Positions 11,601 through 24,746 of a stretch of DNA of 64,000 nt are shown here, one piece after another. Position 1 is the stretch's first letter; every line of letters begins with the position of its first letter. Below the pieces are notes generated by a model that saw only the letters and a list, made by a program, of their open reading frames with translations, did not search any database and was not told the DNA's origin. The DNA is from Rotaria macrura (lineage: Eukaryota > Rotifera > Eurotatoria > Philodinida > Philodinidae). The stretch covers positions 1 to 64,000 of the forward strand of contig OENT01000911.1 of assembly GCA_900239685.1 (NCBI GenBank), written 5' to 3'. A program made the position numbers and the translations under genes.

Positions 11601-14600
11601 ATTGTATATCTAGAACCATCTTCTTTTGCTAGTTGAATATATATATATATTAAAATAATCTCAGCTTGTTTTTATTTATTGTTGTTGTTGTTGTAAATGA
11701 ACATGATTTTTTAATGTAATGTGCATCGATCGATATTTTACAGCGGGCAGACCGTCTACTCACACAAGAACTGTTTGAATAATTTCGAAGATCTAAACTA
11801 AAACTATTTGAAGGGGTCAATTCAAATTAGAGAACATTATCAACAGTCCCATTGAACCAACTTATCGAAAAAGAAAAGAAATAACTAATTGTCTGAATGG
11901 AACGTAAAAGGTTTAGTAAAAGCAGCAAACGATAGAATAGCTGTAATCGTCTCGGGAAATGCTGTAACTAAAAATAAACAAATTGCACTTGTGTTTATTT
12001 TTTCTTGTGGGTGAACAGGTCTGTTACAGCTGTTTATACACCAAAATATCGGATTAGATGAGGCACACCACTAACACCCAAAAGAAGCAATCAATGAACA
12101 AATCAAAGTAAAATAATAAGACTTTATTGAATACTACAGAATAGAACGAAATTCAAATTGAGTTTTTGTCTTGAGAAGTAATTTTAAAATACTTCCCAGC
12201 AAAGCCACAACTCTTCTTTCTCAAGTAGCAAAATGTTAAGTAGCAGTGATTGAATGCAAAACAAGTATCTGACTATTTCATTTAACACTTTGAGAAATAA
12301 ATATTTGAAATGTACAGCTTTTAACAGAAACGAACGCCGACTTCCTTTCATGGTGTCATACTTAAAATAATCGAAGGATGCAAAGATGTTGGTTAACTGC
12401 TAGTGTCATGCAATCCAGCGGAATAATCGATTCGACTCAAAATTAATCGGCTCGTGTCTCTCCTGAAGTTCATAATCGAATCCGAGCGGAAAGTTAATCC
12501 AATATCGAATTTTTCCGACTGCAATCGATATAAAACATAAAGTTGAAATCTTGTACCATCATTATCAAACAACAGACGGAATTTGAGGACAAAATCAAAG
12601 CAATGAAAAGCAGTATTGATTTTACTAAAGAATTTGATTTCATTGAAAATTTATTCACAGATACAGAGATGTCATGTTATCTTGTTTTTTATTCTGTGTA
12701 TATAAGAAACTAAATAGAATTCTCACTGGTTTAAAGGAGATGTTTGAAATCTATGCAACGAATAAAATTATCTTCTGCATTTTGATTTACGCCGGTTCGG
12801 TTTCACATGCAAACAAGTCTTCCCCTAACAGTATACTATTGATTACTAGTACGCCAGGCTAAATCCCCTACTGTATAGTGATTGCCCTTTGATCACACAT
12901 CTTATTTCTAAAATAAGATAAGCATTCGATGGTGCCAGTTACATCATCACAGTTTTTTTAATATATATTAATCGACTTCACGAGAAAGTCAACTTCGAAA
13001 CTCCTAATTATATGTCAGTTGTACAACAATAAACAAATTATCAATGCAACAGTGACGATGAACTGCATCGGTCAAACTGATGTACGATCCAATCTAACCG
13101 TTACATCTCTATAAGACAATCTTGAGATCTGTTCGGATGGCTTCTAAGTCAAATCTCTTCGATACGCTGAAAGCAGATTGATGATCGAACAAAGTTGACA
13201 GTTTATTCTACCGATCGAACTAATGTAACTCGATCTTATTATACAAAATCTACGATTTAAATCTGAAGAAAAGAATCCGTTGGTCTCTACAAAATGGACT
13301 AGAGAAGAATTATTAGCTTCATACCATTTCTGTCTTATTCTTGATTTATATTCTTTTAATGCTTTCTCTTGCACGTCATCAATGGCAATACGAGTAAACG
13401 AAGTACAGTACACCAGAGTCACACATCTAAATGTACTCGTGCACACCAGGGAATATTTCAGTGCTATTTTGTTTCTACCTAATAGATCGTATTCAGGTTA
13501 AACTTGAGAAACAGCTGATATAAAAAATGTAAGGCCAATTGTCATGCATAAACAAGTAAGTACATCATAGAGATTATAATGTTTTTTGTATCGGTAAAAG
13601 GCGAAAACTTTTCATAAAGCAACGCAAGTTGTATATTACTTTGGTTTTCAGTATTAAGCCATAAAAACGTATTGTGAAGATTTGGTTGTCTACTTGTTAG
13701 CAAGAACAAAGTCTCTACTAGGAAGTCGTCTAAAAATCGGTCTCGAAAGCTGACACACTTCTGGAATTCAGAAGAAAACTTGTATCCACCGAAAAGTCAC
13801 TCTTATTTTCCGTCTTTTATCGAATTGCGCGATGTGACGATGAAACATGGTACACAGGAAAAAATACAATTTTCAAGTTATCAGTTGAATTCGAAATCGG
13901 CATTTGTTTGCAAAAAATGTGATTATGTCAAAACCCTACATTTTAAGTGCAATTAGAGTTAACTGAACTGTCTAAGACAGTATAGTATATAAAAAAAAGA
14001 CTATACACGTATATTTCAAGTATGTTTATAGATCGTGTTTCACAAAACTGTTTCCTATGAACCTATGATTTTCTAACTCGAATATGTTGACACCAATAGA
14101 AAGTGCATCTCGCATTGGCACCACACAAATGTGGAATGCATAAACATTTCGAAAGTCGAGTAGAAAACAACTCGATGAAACTCACCTTATGATTAATTGA
14201 CAATGTACTTCTTTAGCTCCGATAAGTGTTTTTACAAAGCGTTCTACTAAAGACTTTACATATTTTGCATCAATCGTTAAGAATGTTGAATATTCTCTTT
14301 GCCCAACACGAGTATACTGTCAATCATAACTTGCCTTAGTTTACACCTTTCAAATATCATATGCGTTGGATAATTTGGGTGGGTGCAATACTTAGATCTA
14401 TGATATCAAGTGTAACAAATATGATTATACAGCGTAGGTTTCAATAGGTGCTGTATACGCAAAGAATAAAACTTGCAATGCAGTTCGATCTACCAATGGT
14501 TTTAAACCTTTTCTTAGGCTCTTAAAACTATTGAATGAAATGGTAGATTGCTGAATTCTTGAATTGTAAATCTTCAAAAGTAAACAAGGAAAATAACAAT

Positions 14601-15383
14601 CGAGACAAATGTGCTCCTATTGTTTTACTGTTGGTGTTAGATGTCCGATGAAACATACATGAAAGTATATGTTCTTATTCCGCAATCGTAAAGCCTTTGC
14701 TTATACATAGAACTTGGTGAATACGTGATATTTGATTTGATTAAGTCTATCACGCTAGCCATATACTATAATCCGATCTTTTAATCTCATTATTCGTTCG
14801 TGTTGAATTGTGCAAACGAAAGCGAAAGCGAAAGAGTTATGGTTAGAATTTACGTGCCGAACGAAACATTGGTGGACTGGATTGATCGAGATCGTCCCTT
14901 AAAATTCATCATGTGAAACAATCTATTAAGAAAATGTAACGAAATACAAGTCCAACACGAATAACAGATCAGACGATTAAAACGTGTTGAAAAGAAAAAA
15001 TCCTCAAAGAAATGTATGATTGATATTTATTGTTACTAAATAGTCGTTGAAATCCAACTAATTATATTCTTAATAATTTTTGAGTTATAAACAGAAATGC
15101 GAAAGTCAATCGGTTCTCCCTTCATCGAGATCTTTCAAGCATATTTTTACGTTTCAAACTTAAAGTTCGAACACCAATTGATCTAGCGCACGTCTGTTTC
15201 TTGAGTATTGACGGTCGTTCTATGCTCGCATTGATTCTATTAGTATATTTCTAATAGCCATGTGAATAACAACAGCAGGGGCATAGAGCTGCACTAATCT
15301 TTCTGCTCTTATGACAAAGATAACAAGAATCGATCCAATAGTTTGTGTTCGTGTGCATGTTCTAGTTACTGGCTATCTGAATA
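11601..15383. other. intergenic with short tandem repeats, no gene called
   Basis: About 3.8 kb. A short (AT)n run lies near 11637-11650 and a (GTT)n run near 11681-11694, both just after the kinase gene. A (CGAAAG)n-like run is at about 14816-14835. A minus-strand frame near 13144-13446 contains a hydrophilic central piece with some coding character, but it has no motif or splice partner that I can support. Confidence 0.4.
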
Positions 15384-18300
15384 ATGCAAAATGAAATTGA
15401 AGATTTCATATCTGAAGCACATCCGCAATCCGTATCAACACGGTAAGTGTCTTTCTCCTACATTCTTTGCGTTTGAATTAAAGATAACTATGGAAATTCT
15501 CATGCCAGATAAAAACCAACAAATTTTCTTTCAAGGAATTTCCTACGTCATGAGTGCAAAATTTCCACGAATATTATGTACGGTTCATTGGGTACGATTG
15601 TCTTGATGAGTATTATTCTAAGTGTGTTCATCGTGTCAAATTTTTCAAAAACTGAGAAAATATCTTTTATCGTCACTTATCGAATCAACGTGAATGCCGT
15701 CAGCTTGTCAACCATCGCTGATTTGAATTCCCTCGTTGTGATGGTACGTTTGCACGATAAGTTTTTGCTAATCATAGTTTCTCTTTCTCAAACAATAGTT
15801 CAATGATCATTTTGGCCTAGCTGCGGTTAATGTTGAAATGGCTCAATTTTTACCGGCGCCTGCAGTTGAAGATGATGTGAAACGAAATATAGAGCAGATG
15901 TGAATCTACTTGAAAAAGCATATTCTTGAATTCATTATTTTTCTCTGATCATAGTTCAAACTTGTGTCAAAGTGAAAATACGGAAAACATGAATGATCTC
16001 TTCATCGTTCATCTTTCGATTGAAAGTCCCTCGAATTATAATAAACTCGGATATCAACAACAATTACTCGACACAATGAAAATCTACAACAGTTCTCAGC
16101 ATAAAAAACTGATTCTCCCTCTTACACTCACGAGCGGAGAAACACACAATGTAAAAATGAACTTCTGCTCGTTTCACCAAGTGCCATCATCAGGTAGCCA
16201 TTGTGCTCAGCAAATAGAACGTTAAAGTTTTGTCTACAGAAGAAAAATCTAGTTGCACTTTTCACCGAACCCTTAGTATGAACTGCTGAACAGATACGAG
16301 TATCTGTGATAGAAGGAGACAAAAGGAACTTACACGTCGAGCATTACGATGGTCATTAAAGCTCTTAAAACATCGAAAACTTTATCCTTTCGTACAGTTT
16401 ATGGCTGTAAACACTCGTATGTTGATGTTCGGCATGTACTACTGTCTTTCGGTCGACAGATCGAGTATTCAGTTGTTTGCGATACTTTGAAAAACGGCCG
16501 TACTTGTTCGAGTTAAGTAAACAAAAAGTTCGGAACAGATTCGTACCAATGCTATAGAAACACGAGAGAAAAACTCATATTCAAACATCGTTATTTTCTA
16601 GTACCAACACATCCGGCCAGTATGCACAAACGTGCCCTAGAAATGATAAACTGCAGTGATGCGATGTGTTCGACAGCACAATTAATTCAAAATGGAATTT
16701 CGAATGAGCAGATCAACTTGAATGTAACAAACAAGGAGGCATTTGGTTCGTGTCAAGGTAAGAGGTGAACTGCATGCTATCGGAATTCGTCTGCTTACAA
16801 TGAAATTCTTTTGCCTGAAAATGTATTTTCTTGATATGTTTCCGTTTATGTTCGCAGAAAACAATTTGAGTGTTGTTTTTTGTTTTTTTTCTTTTTTGCA
16901 CATAATTATCTCGTTTGTTTATAAAAAACGATGATCATAAAATGTGATGGTTCTAGCCACAAAAAAAGTACTACAAAATACTTTTTGAAAAGGTAAATGA
17001 ACCATATCTATTGATCTTGAGATTTAAACGTGAATATTCAGTATTTCGATTTTCTTCTAAATACAAACATTGTATATTCATTTGAACTGTATTAGAGCTG
17101 TGAAATTTCATCGAGAAGAGTGCTAGTGACTGTTGGAAAAGCTACTTAGTCTGTGTAAATTGAATTTGTTCATTAAAATAACTTAACAATTCCAGTCAAT
17201 ACATAATATATGTTTAGGTGGCCTTTATCCAAATGATGATAAATGTGTTTCGTACGCATATGGACCTGATCCTATTCAAGTTATTGATTGTCATCTTCCA
17301 AAACGTCCTTATGCTTCTGTTGTCGCACTTCTCGTCCACGGTGGTTACTGGAGTGCTAAGTACAACCGGTCGCTTGAAGATGCCGTAGGTAACGATCTTC
17401 TTCGTTTTAAGATTGTCGTCTGTAATTTGGACTATCGTTCCGTTGGAAATGGTGGATATTATCCGAACACGTTCTACGATGTTGCTAATGGCACTGATCT
17501 CCTTCGAACAGTTGCTCGAGAACATGGTTTCGACAGTAACCGAGTGATTGTCATCGGCCATTCAGCTGGTGGACAACTGGGAGGTTACATCACAGGACGA
17601 TTTAGACTAATGCCCAATCAACCTGGCTACAGCACGAATCCTCTTCGTCCAATTGCATTCGTCAGTCAGGCAGGTGTCAATAACATGTGGGACGGATGTG
17701 ATCAGGCTAAAGAAACAGGTGATGGTGCCGTCATTTCTTTTCTTGGTGGCACCTATGAAATGTATCCTGACCGATATCAATTGTCCTCGTTAGCAGCTTC
17801 GAGCAATCTTTCTGTCAGGTTTGTAGAAATATCTTTGATTTTATTTTGATTTTTTGCGTGGCTATCATTTAAAACGGTTTCTTGCCTATACAACTTGCCG
17901 AAGTGTGATCAAATCACTTTCTTCTCTCAACTAGATTCTATAGTGCAGCAAGATGCAAACTGATAAAACTGAAATGTTCTGCTACAAAAGACTCTGGCCA
18001 AGTTCTCGTGCAACTAGCAGAAGTTACATGGGATTGATTCGTCTTCTTCCTGTCTTATGAGCATAGTTACATTCTGTGATAGAATCATACAAAATCAAGC
18101 TTGACTATCAGTCCACGGGGAAAAAAATTTTGATTCAGATCAATCATCGAGCCCATGGAAAGGATCTTTGGCAAAGTTGTAGCTCAGGTAACAGACTAGT
18201 TAAAGAAAGCCAGAAAATATAAAGAAGAATCAGATCTAGCTTTACATCGTGGAAAATGCGTGGTGAGGGAATCCAGTTTTCTGATATCTGTTTCTTGGAT

Positions 18301-18759
18301 CTGATCACTATGTTGAGGTGAACTTCACGTGAATGCACATTGATAGTTACGTTCTCAAGCATAGGCTGAAAGTTTAGTTTGTATAGGTAACAATTTATAA
18401 ATGATCGGTTGACTTTCTCGAGTGGAAGATTCCATCGGTAAGTGACCGTTATGCGAACAAGTCGTTCGACTCAATAAGGTTGTGAAAGATTTCTTCAAAC
18501 CCAACATTGTTATGATTAATTTAGAGCCGAATACCCGAGCCAGCTGTTGCCTTTAAAAGTGCCAATACAAGCTATAACTGGCTCAGAAGACATCACGGTG
18601 CCCATCAGTCAAACGATAACATTTGCTGATCAAGCCAAAGTGGCTGGCGATAATTGTACCCAAGTTATTGTTGATGGTGAAGATCATTTCGTTCATCTCA
18701 ATGTTTCTTCCAAGTCATGGAAAATAACACTCTCTTTCATCTTGTCTTTCATTCCTTGA
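15384..18759 (+). CDS. predicted type II membrane protein with C-terminal alpha/beta hydrolase domain
   Basis: Eight exons are proposed, all in phase: 15384-15442, 15536-15743, 15799-15899, 15955-16180, 16313-16511, 16602-16757, 17218-17818 and 18525-18759, giving about 594 residues. Residues about 33-55 form one hydrophobic segment after a short polar N-terminus, as in a type II membrane anchor. The middle region has several cysteines (around GCKH, VVCDTLKNGRTC, NCSDAMC and GSCQG) and no domain I recognise. The C-terminal third is a confident alpha/beta hydrolase: oxyanion motif HGGYW (H357), nucleophile elbow GHSAGG (S432), acid in TGSEDITVP (D539) and histidine in EDHFVHL (H571), in the order of BD-FAE or kynurenine-formamidase-like esterases. 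It probably hydrolyses an ester or amide at the cell surface; substrate unknown. The hydrolase exons are strongly supported. The N-terminal exons rest on splice phase and open frame, and intron 4 (16181-16312) is the weakest join. The last intron, 706 bp, is long for this window. Confidence 0.6.
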
Positions 18760-19612
18760 ACAGCTTATCAATCATTAATTATAACCGCTAGCTTGGAGAA
18801 ACCGTATGTTCACAAGAGTTTGTTTTTTCGAAAAATCTGAATAATTTCTGCATAAAATAAATCGAATGGAATGTTGAATAGTAAATCTCCGTTGAGAGTT
18901 CAGGTTTATTGGCATGAAACTTATCAGTTTATTTGAATGAAAAGGATAATGTGAAGCAACGGAATGGTTTTCGTGTTTTAATGATACACATTATTCAAAC
19001 AGTGTCTTTCTACAAAAATGATGAAAGAGAACATAGTCATATTAAGCAATGATCTCTATGATGTATTAAAGAAGTTTTTATTTACACCCAGCAGAATATA
19101 TTTCTTTTCTGAATGTTTAGTTTGACAATTCAGTGCAAATTTTTAATCATAATTGAGCCGTCAAAAAATCAAAAACCTGTTGTTTTGATTTCAACATAGA
19201 TATAATTCAGCGTCTTTTCTTCCACTACACTCATACCCGCAAATCAGTAAGAGTTCACCAGAATACGTGGACCGAGTTTTTGTTACAGTTTTAGCAGCTG
19301 AAATGAAGGATTGGTGAACAAATTCATTCCAGACTAAATTTAGTCAAAATAATAATCGTTGGTTCAGTCACCAACAACAGTTACGATCGCATTGCACTTA
19401 TGTTCCCGTTGATTCGCATGTCAGCAGTGTATTTGTTTAGCTTATTGTATTAGTTAATAGTTGAGTGACTTCGATTTAGTATTGAACTTGAACGAATTCA
19501 AATTATTTAAGTTCTATTAAATATTTATTGGAAGAAAAGAACAAAGTCTTAGAACGACTTTGCATTTGTCTTACGCAGTACATGAAAAACAATCGAATAA
19601 GAATAGAGATCT
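18760..19612. other. intergenic between convergent genes
   Basis: About 850 bases with no gene seen. An AATAAA on the minus strand (19524-19529) lies about 85 bases beyond the stop of the CorA-like gene and is its likely polyadenylation signal. Confidence 0.5.
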
Positions 19613-20908
19613 CTATAACCATTTTTTCCATTTGAAGAAAGTGACTGCGAACAAAATAGAAGTTGTTAAGATAAATAGGAGAAGAAAGTATCCGTAATGA
19701 TAATCTGCTGGCGGCGTATTTCGAAAATTCATGGAAAATAATCCACATAAAAACGTCAATGGAATAAAAATAATCGACACTAAGGTAAGACATGTCATGA
19801 TTCTATTCATTTCAGCCTCGTTAAGTATGACGTAGAATGATATTAAGCTTGATAACAAATCGCAATAGGTGTCGATACGGTCATGTAATAATATAATATG
19901 ATCGTTGAGATCTTTAAAATACATGAAAATATACTCATTGAATATCGGCGCTTTTTCTTCGATGTTTTCCATTGACCAACGATGAGGAAGAGTATCTGAA
20001 TTCGGGTTGAAAAAATAATTTCCCGACAATGTTATACGTTTCGGTCGTTTCTTTCGGCGATATTGACGTCGATATTGAACGGCTTGATTAGTAAGTGATA
20101 TTCTATCTTGTGCTTTTTGTAATTTAATTATAATTTCTCTTAACGGCTGACACAGTATTCTGAAACTTAACATGTCATGTTTAATATGATAAATTAATCT
20201 CAACGTTTCAGAATTGAAGTGATGTGGCGAAATTTCGACGCTGTTGTTTTGCTTTAATTTATTCATTAACAACTTGTCGATCATATCAATTTTAAAACTG
20301 ATTCTATCCAGCACAAACATATAATTCTCAATAAGAACATCAATAAGACAGTAGAATAAGTAGTCGATCTTCAACGAACGTATTCTTCCACGATTATTCT
20401 TTAAACGATTTTTAACTATTTGAAATATGTCAATGGAATTCAATTCGTCCTTAGCTTCTTGAAACGTGATTAAGAAGTTGTTTTCTTTCAATATAAACGA
20501 TATTTGTTCTTGGTGAATATTTTCCGTCTCGGGATGGGCATAGATCATCTTCATGAGTAGATAAATACACGAACCATTATCGAGCAAGTCGAGTTTCATG
20601 CGCTCATTTATTGTGTAGATATCTTCTTTGGTTAGCGCGTGGAAGTTGAAGCGATGTGACAATTCATCGAGAATATCTCGTCGATGGATGCCTTCAATGT
20701 TCATCCATGTGCAGTAATCTTTGCTTGAGCACGGCGTTGTTGTAAGAAAGCCGTTCAGTTCAGCTAACGAATTAAAATTGTGCTCGGTATAATGTGAGTC
20801 ATCGTATTGAATTATCTTGAAAAATATCGGACGAGTCTCTTTATTGGAAATGAATTTCAAGTCGTATTCGTCGCCTTCCAATTTCAGATTGTGAAAACGA
20901 ATGTGCAT
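19613..20908 (-). CDS. CorA-like divalent cation transporter, intronless
   Basis: Single open frame of 431 residues. CorA proteins are pentameric Mg2+ (or Ni/Co/Zn) channels with a large cytosolic N-terminal domain and two C-terminal helices. Here the N-terminal part is acidic to mixed. A long helical region (about 170-370) includes a basic insert with RRQYRRKKRPKR near residue 285. The two hydrophobic segments lie at about 380-400 and 408-425, separated by GLFSMNFRN. The family signature YGMNF is replaced by FSMNF, so the selectivity-loop glycine is serine. The tail KWKKWL is short and basic, as usual for CorA. The gene has no intron, unlike most neighbours, which would fit acquisition from a bacterium or retrocopying; this is inference. 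The first ATG of the frame is used. Ion specificity cannot be told from the sequence. Confidence 0.85.
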   Translation of the reverse strand: MHIRFHNLKLEGDEYDLKFISNKETRPIFFKIIQYDDSHYTEHNFNSLAELNGFLTTTPCSSKDYCTWMNIEGIHRRDILDELSHRFNFHALTKEDIYTINERMKLDLLDNGSCIYLLMKMIYAHPETENIHQEQISFILKENNFLITFQEAKDELNSIDIFQIVKNRLKNNRGRIRSLKIDYLFYCLIDVLIENYMFVLDRISFKIDMIDKLLMNKLKQNNSVEISPHHFNSETLRLIYHIKHDMLSFRILCQPLREIIIKLQKAQDRISLTNQAVQYRRQYRRKKRPKRITLSGNYFFNPNSDTLPHRWSMENIEEKAPIFNEYIFMYFKDLNDHIILLHDRIDTYCDLLSSLISFYVILNEAEMNRIMTCLTLVSIIFIPLTFLCGLFSMNFRNTPPADYHYGYFLLLFILTTSILFAVTFFKWKKWL

Positions 20909-23900
20909 GTTGACGTCTCTTCCTTTAGCTGTTTGTTTGTTTCTTTTCGAATGATGTTTAGAACCATATCAATGAGCTGAATTTGTCAAAGCATTCAACT
21001 GTGACCGGCAAATATTATTCATTCAACAATCAATGAATACTTATGGTCCAATCACTTTTTTTTCGCTCATCTACCGTTGAAATTCATCTTATACGTTCAA
21101 ATCACTTCGTGTATGAATCATATTTCGACAGTTTCACAAATAGAACAAATAACCTTTTTCCCTTTCTCGATCTTTGAAAATCCCTTGTAGATTAATGATT
21201 TTAAGTTTAAATTAATTGAACCGATCGCTCGTAACAAAATATCGCAGAGCGAATAATTTCCATCTAACGCTATCTGATTTGTTCCGAAAGAAAAAATATT
21301 TACAAGTTTTCATTGAAAATAACGAGAAAACAATTAAATGGCATCTTACTAACCATGCCACTTCGAATAGAATAATTATTCGAATCACAGTCAGATGATC
21401 GATGTTCATTCGTCACAAGCTTGTCTTTACTTTTCATGACTATTCGGGTTCTCGACTGTATGAACACGTCAACTCGCCATGTGATTGTTTTACCTTGAAA
21501 GTTCATTTATTGGATTAGTCCACAATGTTTTTACGCATGTTGTTTTCAAAATTGAGAGATTTGTCTCAATTCATGAAAATCTGTCTTCGAATAACTTTAG
21601 GCAAAATACTACACAATGCCCAGTCATTCATTGGATGTTGGAACAAAAGCAGTTCTACTGTTTTCTTGATAGATTTTCGAAGAAAAATTTTCATGAACTT
21701 AGACAGATATCAAAATAAACTTTCTTTTCAATTTAGGGTGTCCCTCTGCTCGACGTGAGTTTTTCTTTTCGAACTATCTCGAAAACACGAGGAGTGATAG
21801 CGTGGCGCGACAATTCAATGTCACACTGACAAACCGAATAACTAATTTATCAGAGACGAATTCGAAATCAGGACGACGTAGCTAACATCCTATCCTATCA
21901 ATAGAAGTCATTCCATAATGACGCAACGAAATTAGTTTTCGAAAGTCTATCACATATTTGACGTTAGAATTCATTTCGTCGTGTAGCAAATCATCTTCTT
22001 TGCTAATTCTCAAGCAATAACAGATAACTATCTCTTATGTTGAGCTTATTACAATCGAAAAACGTTTCAACGCAACAACAAAACACTTTGATTAGCTTTT
22101 AAAAATTACTCTAGAATCTAGAGTTGTTTGTTGTTGGTTTTTTAAATCGAAATATTTGTATTTTCATCTAGTGTTTCGATTTTGATCGTTGTTTCGTAAT
22201 AGTGTAAGATGGCTTTCGCCTCATTTCGAAGAGATGAAGAGGATAGGAAAGGAAAAGATTTTTATGAGTTCGCTTCAGAGAAGTTTTTATGGCTACGGGG
22301 ACTAAATAAATCGTGGTCATGCTCAGACTAGAGAGGTGTTTCAAATCTATAGGAAATGTATTTTCAGCGAAAAGTCCTCCGTGGAGTCGAGATTTCGTTC
22401 GAAATGTGCAACCGTTTTTTTACAGCTAGAGGATTCAATTTATTTAGTCGGACAACGTTTTCAAGTAAGGCATTAGAAATGTTTTTCTATGAAATAATGC
22501 TTGAAAAGGTACTCCATTAACGGTTTCCCTTGTTGGACCGTTTCTCCTTGTCGACGATGGTACGAGCGATCATGCTAAACTTTTTAACACAGAGAGAGCA
22601 CCAAAACTAATGGGCGTGTGGTTAAGGAAAACAAATTGAATTTAGTAATTTTATGGGTTTTCCATAGGCTGCAAGATACGCCATTACGGCCTCCTACTAT
22701 TTCATTTCATTGAGTTTAAATGTTTTTCTAAGATACATCGGGCAAGATCGAGGCTCTAGACTGTGAGACTGCATAGTCGTGGAAAGGAAATGCAGAAACG
22801 AAAAGGCGCGAATTTACTTGACGAGAATACTACCAACAGTCGTATGGATTATCATGACGCTCTTTGTATAAACAGTCGATTTTGAGAAAAATAAAAACAA
22901 ATTCCGACAGCTGAGGCGTAAGTGAAACACATAACACATTTTTTTAAAAACCGAACAGGAAATCAAAGAAAGTTCAAATTGAACTCATTCAAGTCCGAAT
23001 AGAAAGAGAAGTGTTCAACCTATTTGGAGAGTGCACTAACAAAGAATCGAACTTTTTTCATCTCTGGAGCAAAAGAGTGAGAGCGGGGTGCATCCATCCT
23101 TTGTATCCTCGTTTGACTAGTACATTATTCAGCTGGATGAACTGATACGTTTTTGAAATGTAACGTATTTCTGTAAATACGTTTAAGAATTATCTATGAA
23201 TGAATGAAGTGATAAATCTAAATAAGCAAAAAATAAAACTGCCATAAGATAATTGTTGACCACTTGTCGATGTTAATCTTACTTTAGCTTGTTGATTATT
23301 TAAATGTTTTCATAGAATCGTGTGAGGAGTTGTTCTTCGGTAGATCGAAATTCGCTGGTGTCGAAGTATAAGAGGTGAACTTAGAAAATGTGTTGTTCAA
23401 TTTTCATTGATAGCTGAAAGAAGAATCACTAGCGAACTTCTTTGGCAACGAACTTCAAATCTAATTTAAATCATTGAAGGTTCTTAGAATTTCCTTGTGA
23501 ATTTCATTCTGCAACATCAGTTTTTAATGCGATTTGATAAATAGTTTTCAGAAAGTTTGTCTGTAAGCGAATGAAATTTCACATTGAACTCTGTTCTTTT
23601 TTCGTTACGAAGTACTAAAATGTTCTCAATAGGTGACAACGATTCGTGATGCAATATTCAATGCCTCGGAGTTGACCCGTTTTCAGGATAAAAACAATCA
23701 ACGATTGTTGATCACTTTTATTCTCTTCAACCAGAGGATCGGTTCAGATGGTTTGTAAACTTTTCTCATTTATCCGTAGATAATGAATATCAGAAGAGTC
23801 AGTCCTAGTTTTTCGGTTTTCTCAGTCAAACCAAATGCCGACATTTGTTATTTGTGTTCTAGTAACAGTTTTCTAGAAAGCGACACTGTGTTCACCGATT

Positions 23901-24344
23901 CTCGTTCATTCGATTGACTTCGAGCATTCTCGAATAAATATTTGCTCGAACAATCGTCACCTAACTATCAAGGAAACAGTCGAGAAAAGCCTTGACTAGC
24001 AAGGTGACGTGAATTCTTCCCTTTTCCCCCTCGATTCCCATGCAAATTAATGTTGTGTTTCTGTTCAACATTCTTTATTCACCGTTGAACTCCAATTGCA
24101 ACAAACTCGGAATAATTATCCGTGAGATTAATTTCCGCTTGTCCGAAAGACGTTTTTCAACTCGTATATCAAAATATCGGCATGGAAATCTATTGGAATT
24201 GTTTTGCTTCTCTCACTAGAAGGTTTATCCTAAGATTTTGAATGAATCTTTCTGATTGAAGATAAGCTTAAACCGATAAATATCGACGGCCAGAGTTAGA
24301 TCGTTTTCATAAGCCAAAATAAGAATAGAGAAGCGCCATGCTAC
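20909..24344. other. gene-poor intergenic stretch
   Basis: About 3.4 kb. A small perfect palindrome lies at 22108-22124 (ACTCTAGA-A-TCTAGAGT). An ATG-initiated frame of 40 codons starts at 22210 with polar, coding-like content but no continuation that I can support. Confidence 0.4.
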
Positions 24345-24746
24345 ATGTTGCCATTTAAAATTGATAGGAAAATCATGTTTTATCTTGAACAACACACCAT
24401 GAACACAAAAACATATGATAAGTATAGTTGTCGTTGCTGCTTGTGTAATCGATCTTTATCAGACAACTTAGTTGATTTGACTAGACTGGTGGAACTAACA
24501 ATTTTCTTGTTTCATGAAAATTCAACAGAAATAAATGCCGAGACCATAGAGGTCATGAAAAAGTATATTTTATAACTATTTAGAAAAATGACGACCCGAT
24601 CGTTTCGAAATCTTTTCGACGAGGAAAAAAGTGAAAGTTTCATTTGTGATAGTGAACAATCATCCTTCGAAGTCTACTATTGGTTAGCCAGAAAGAAAAA
24701 TCAGCTTGATTCCCACACTCAACAGTTCACCCTTGATTGTACGTAA
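24345..24746 (+). other. two short coding-like frames, unrecognised
   Basis: A frame of about 76 codons (24345-24575) holds a small cysteine cluster (RCCLC). It is followed closely by an ATG-initiated frame (24588-24746, 52 codons), rich in acidic and polar residues, that ends at a possible splice donor GTACGT. Their composition looks more like protein than the surrounding frames, but no motif, homologue or downstream exon was recognised. They could be exons of a small gene or remnants of one. Confidence 0.2.

Noticed and set aside
11637..11694. AT and GTT runs as regulatory signals
   Set aside because: Simple short tandem repeats of a kind expected in AT-rich intergenic DNA.
13144..13446. 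100-codon minus-strand frame with a charged centre
   Set aside because: Only its middle looks protein-like; start and end are low quality and no family was recognised.
22108..22124. Palindrome ACTCTAGAATCTAGAGT as a heat-shock element
   Set aside because: Does not match the alternating nGAAn/nTTCn spacing; likely a chance palindrome.
22210..22332. 40-codon ATG frame starting MAFASFRRDEEDRKGKD
   Set aside because: Protein-like but too short, with no splice continuation.
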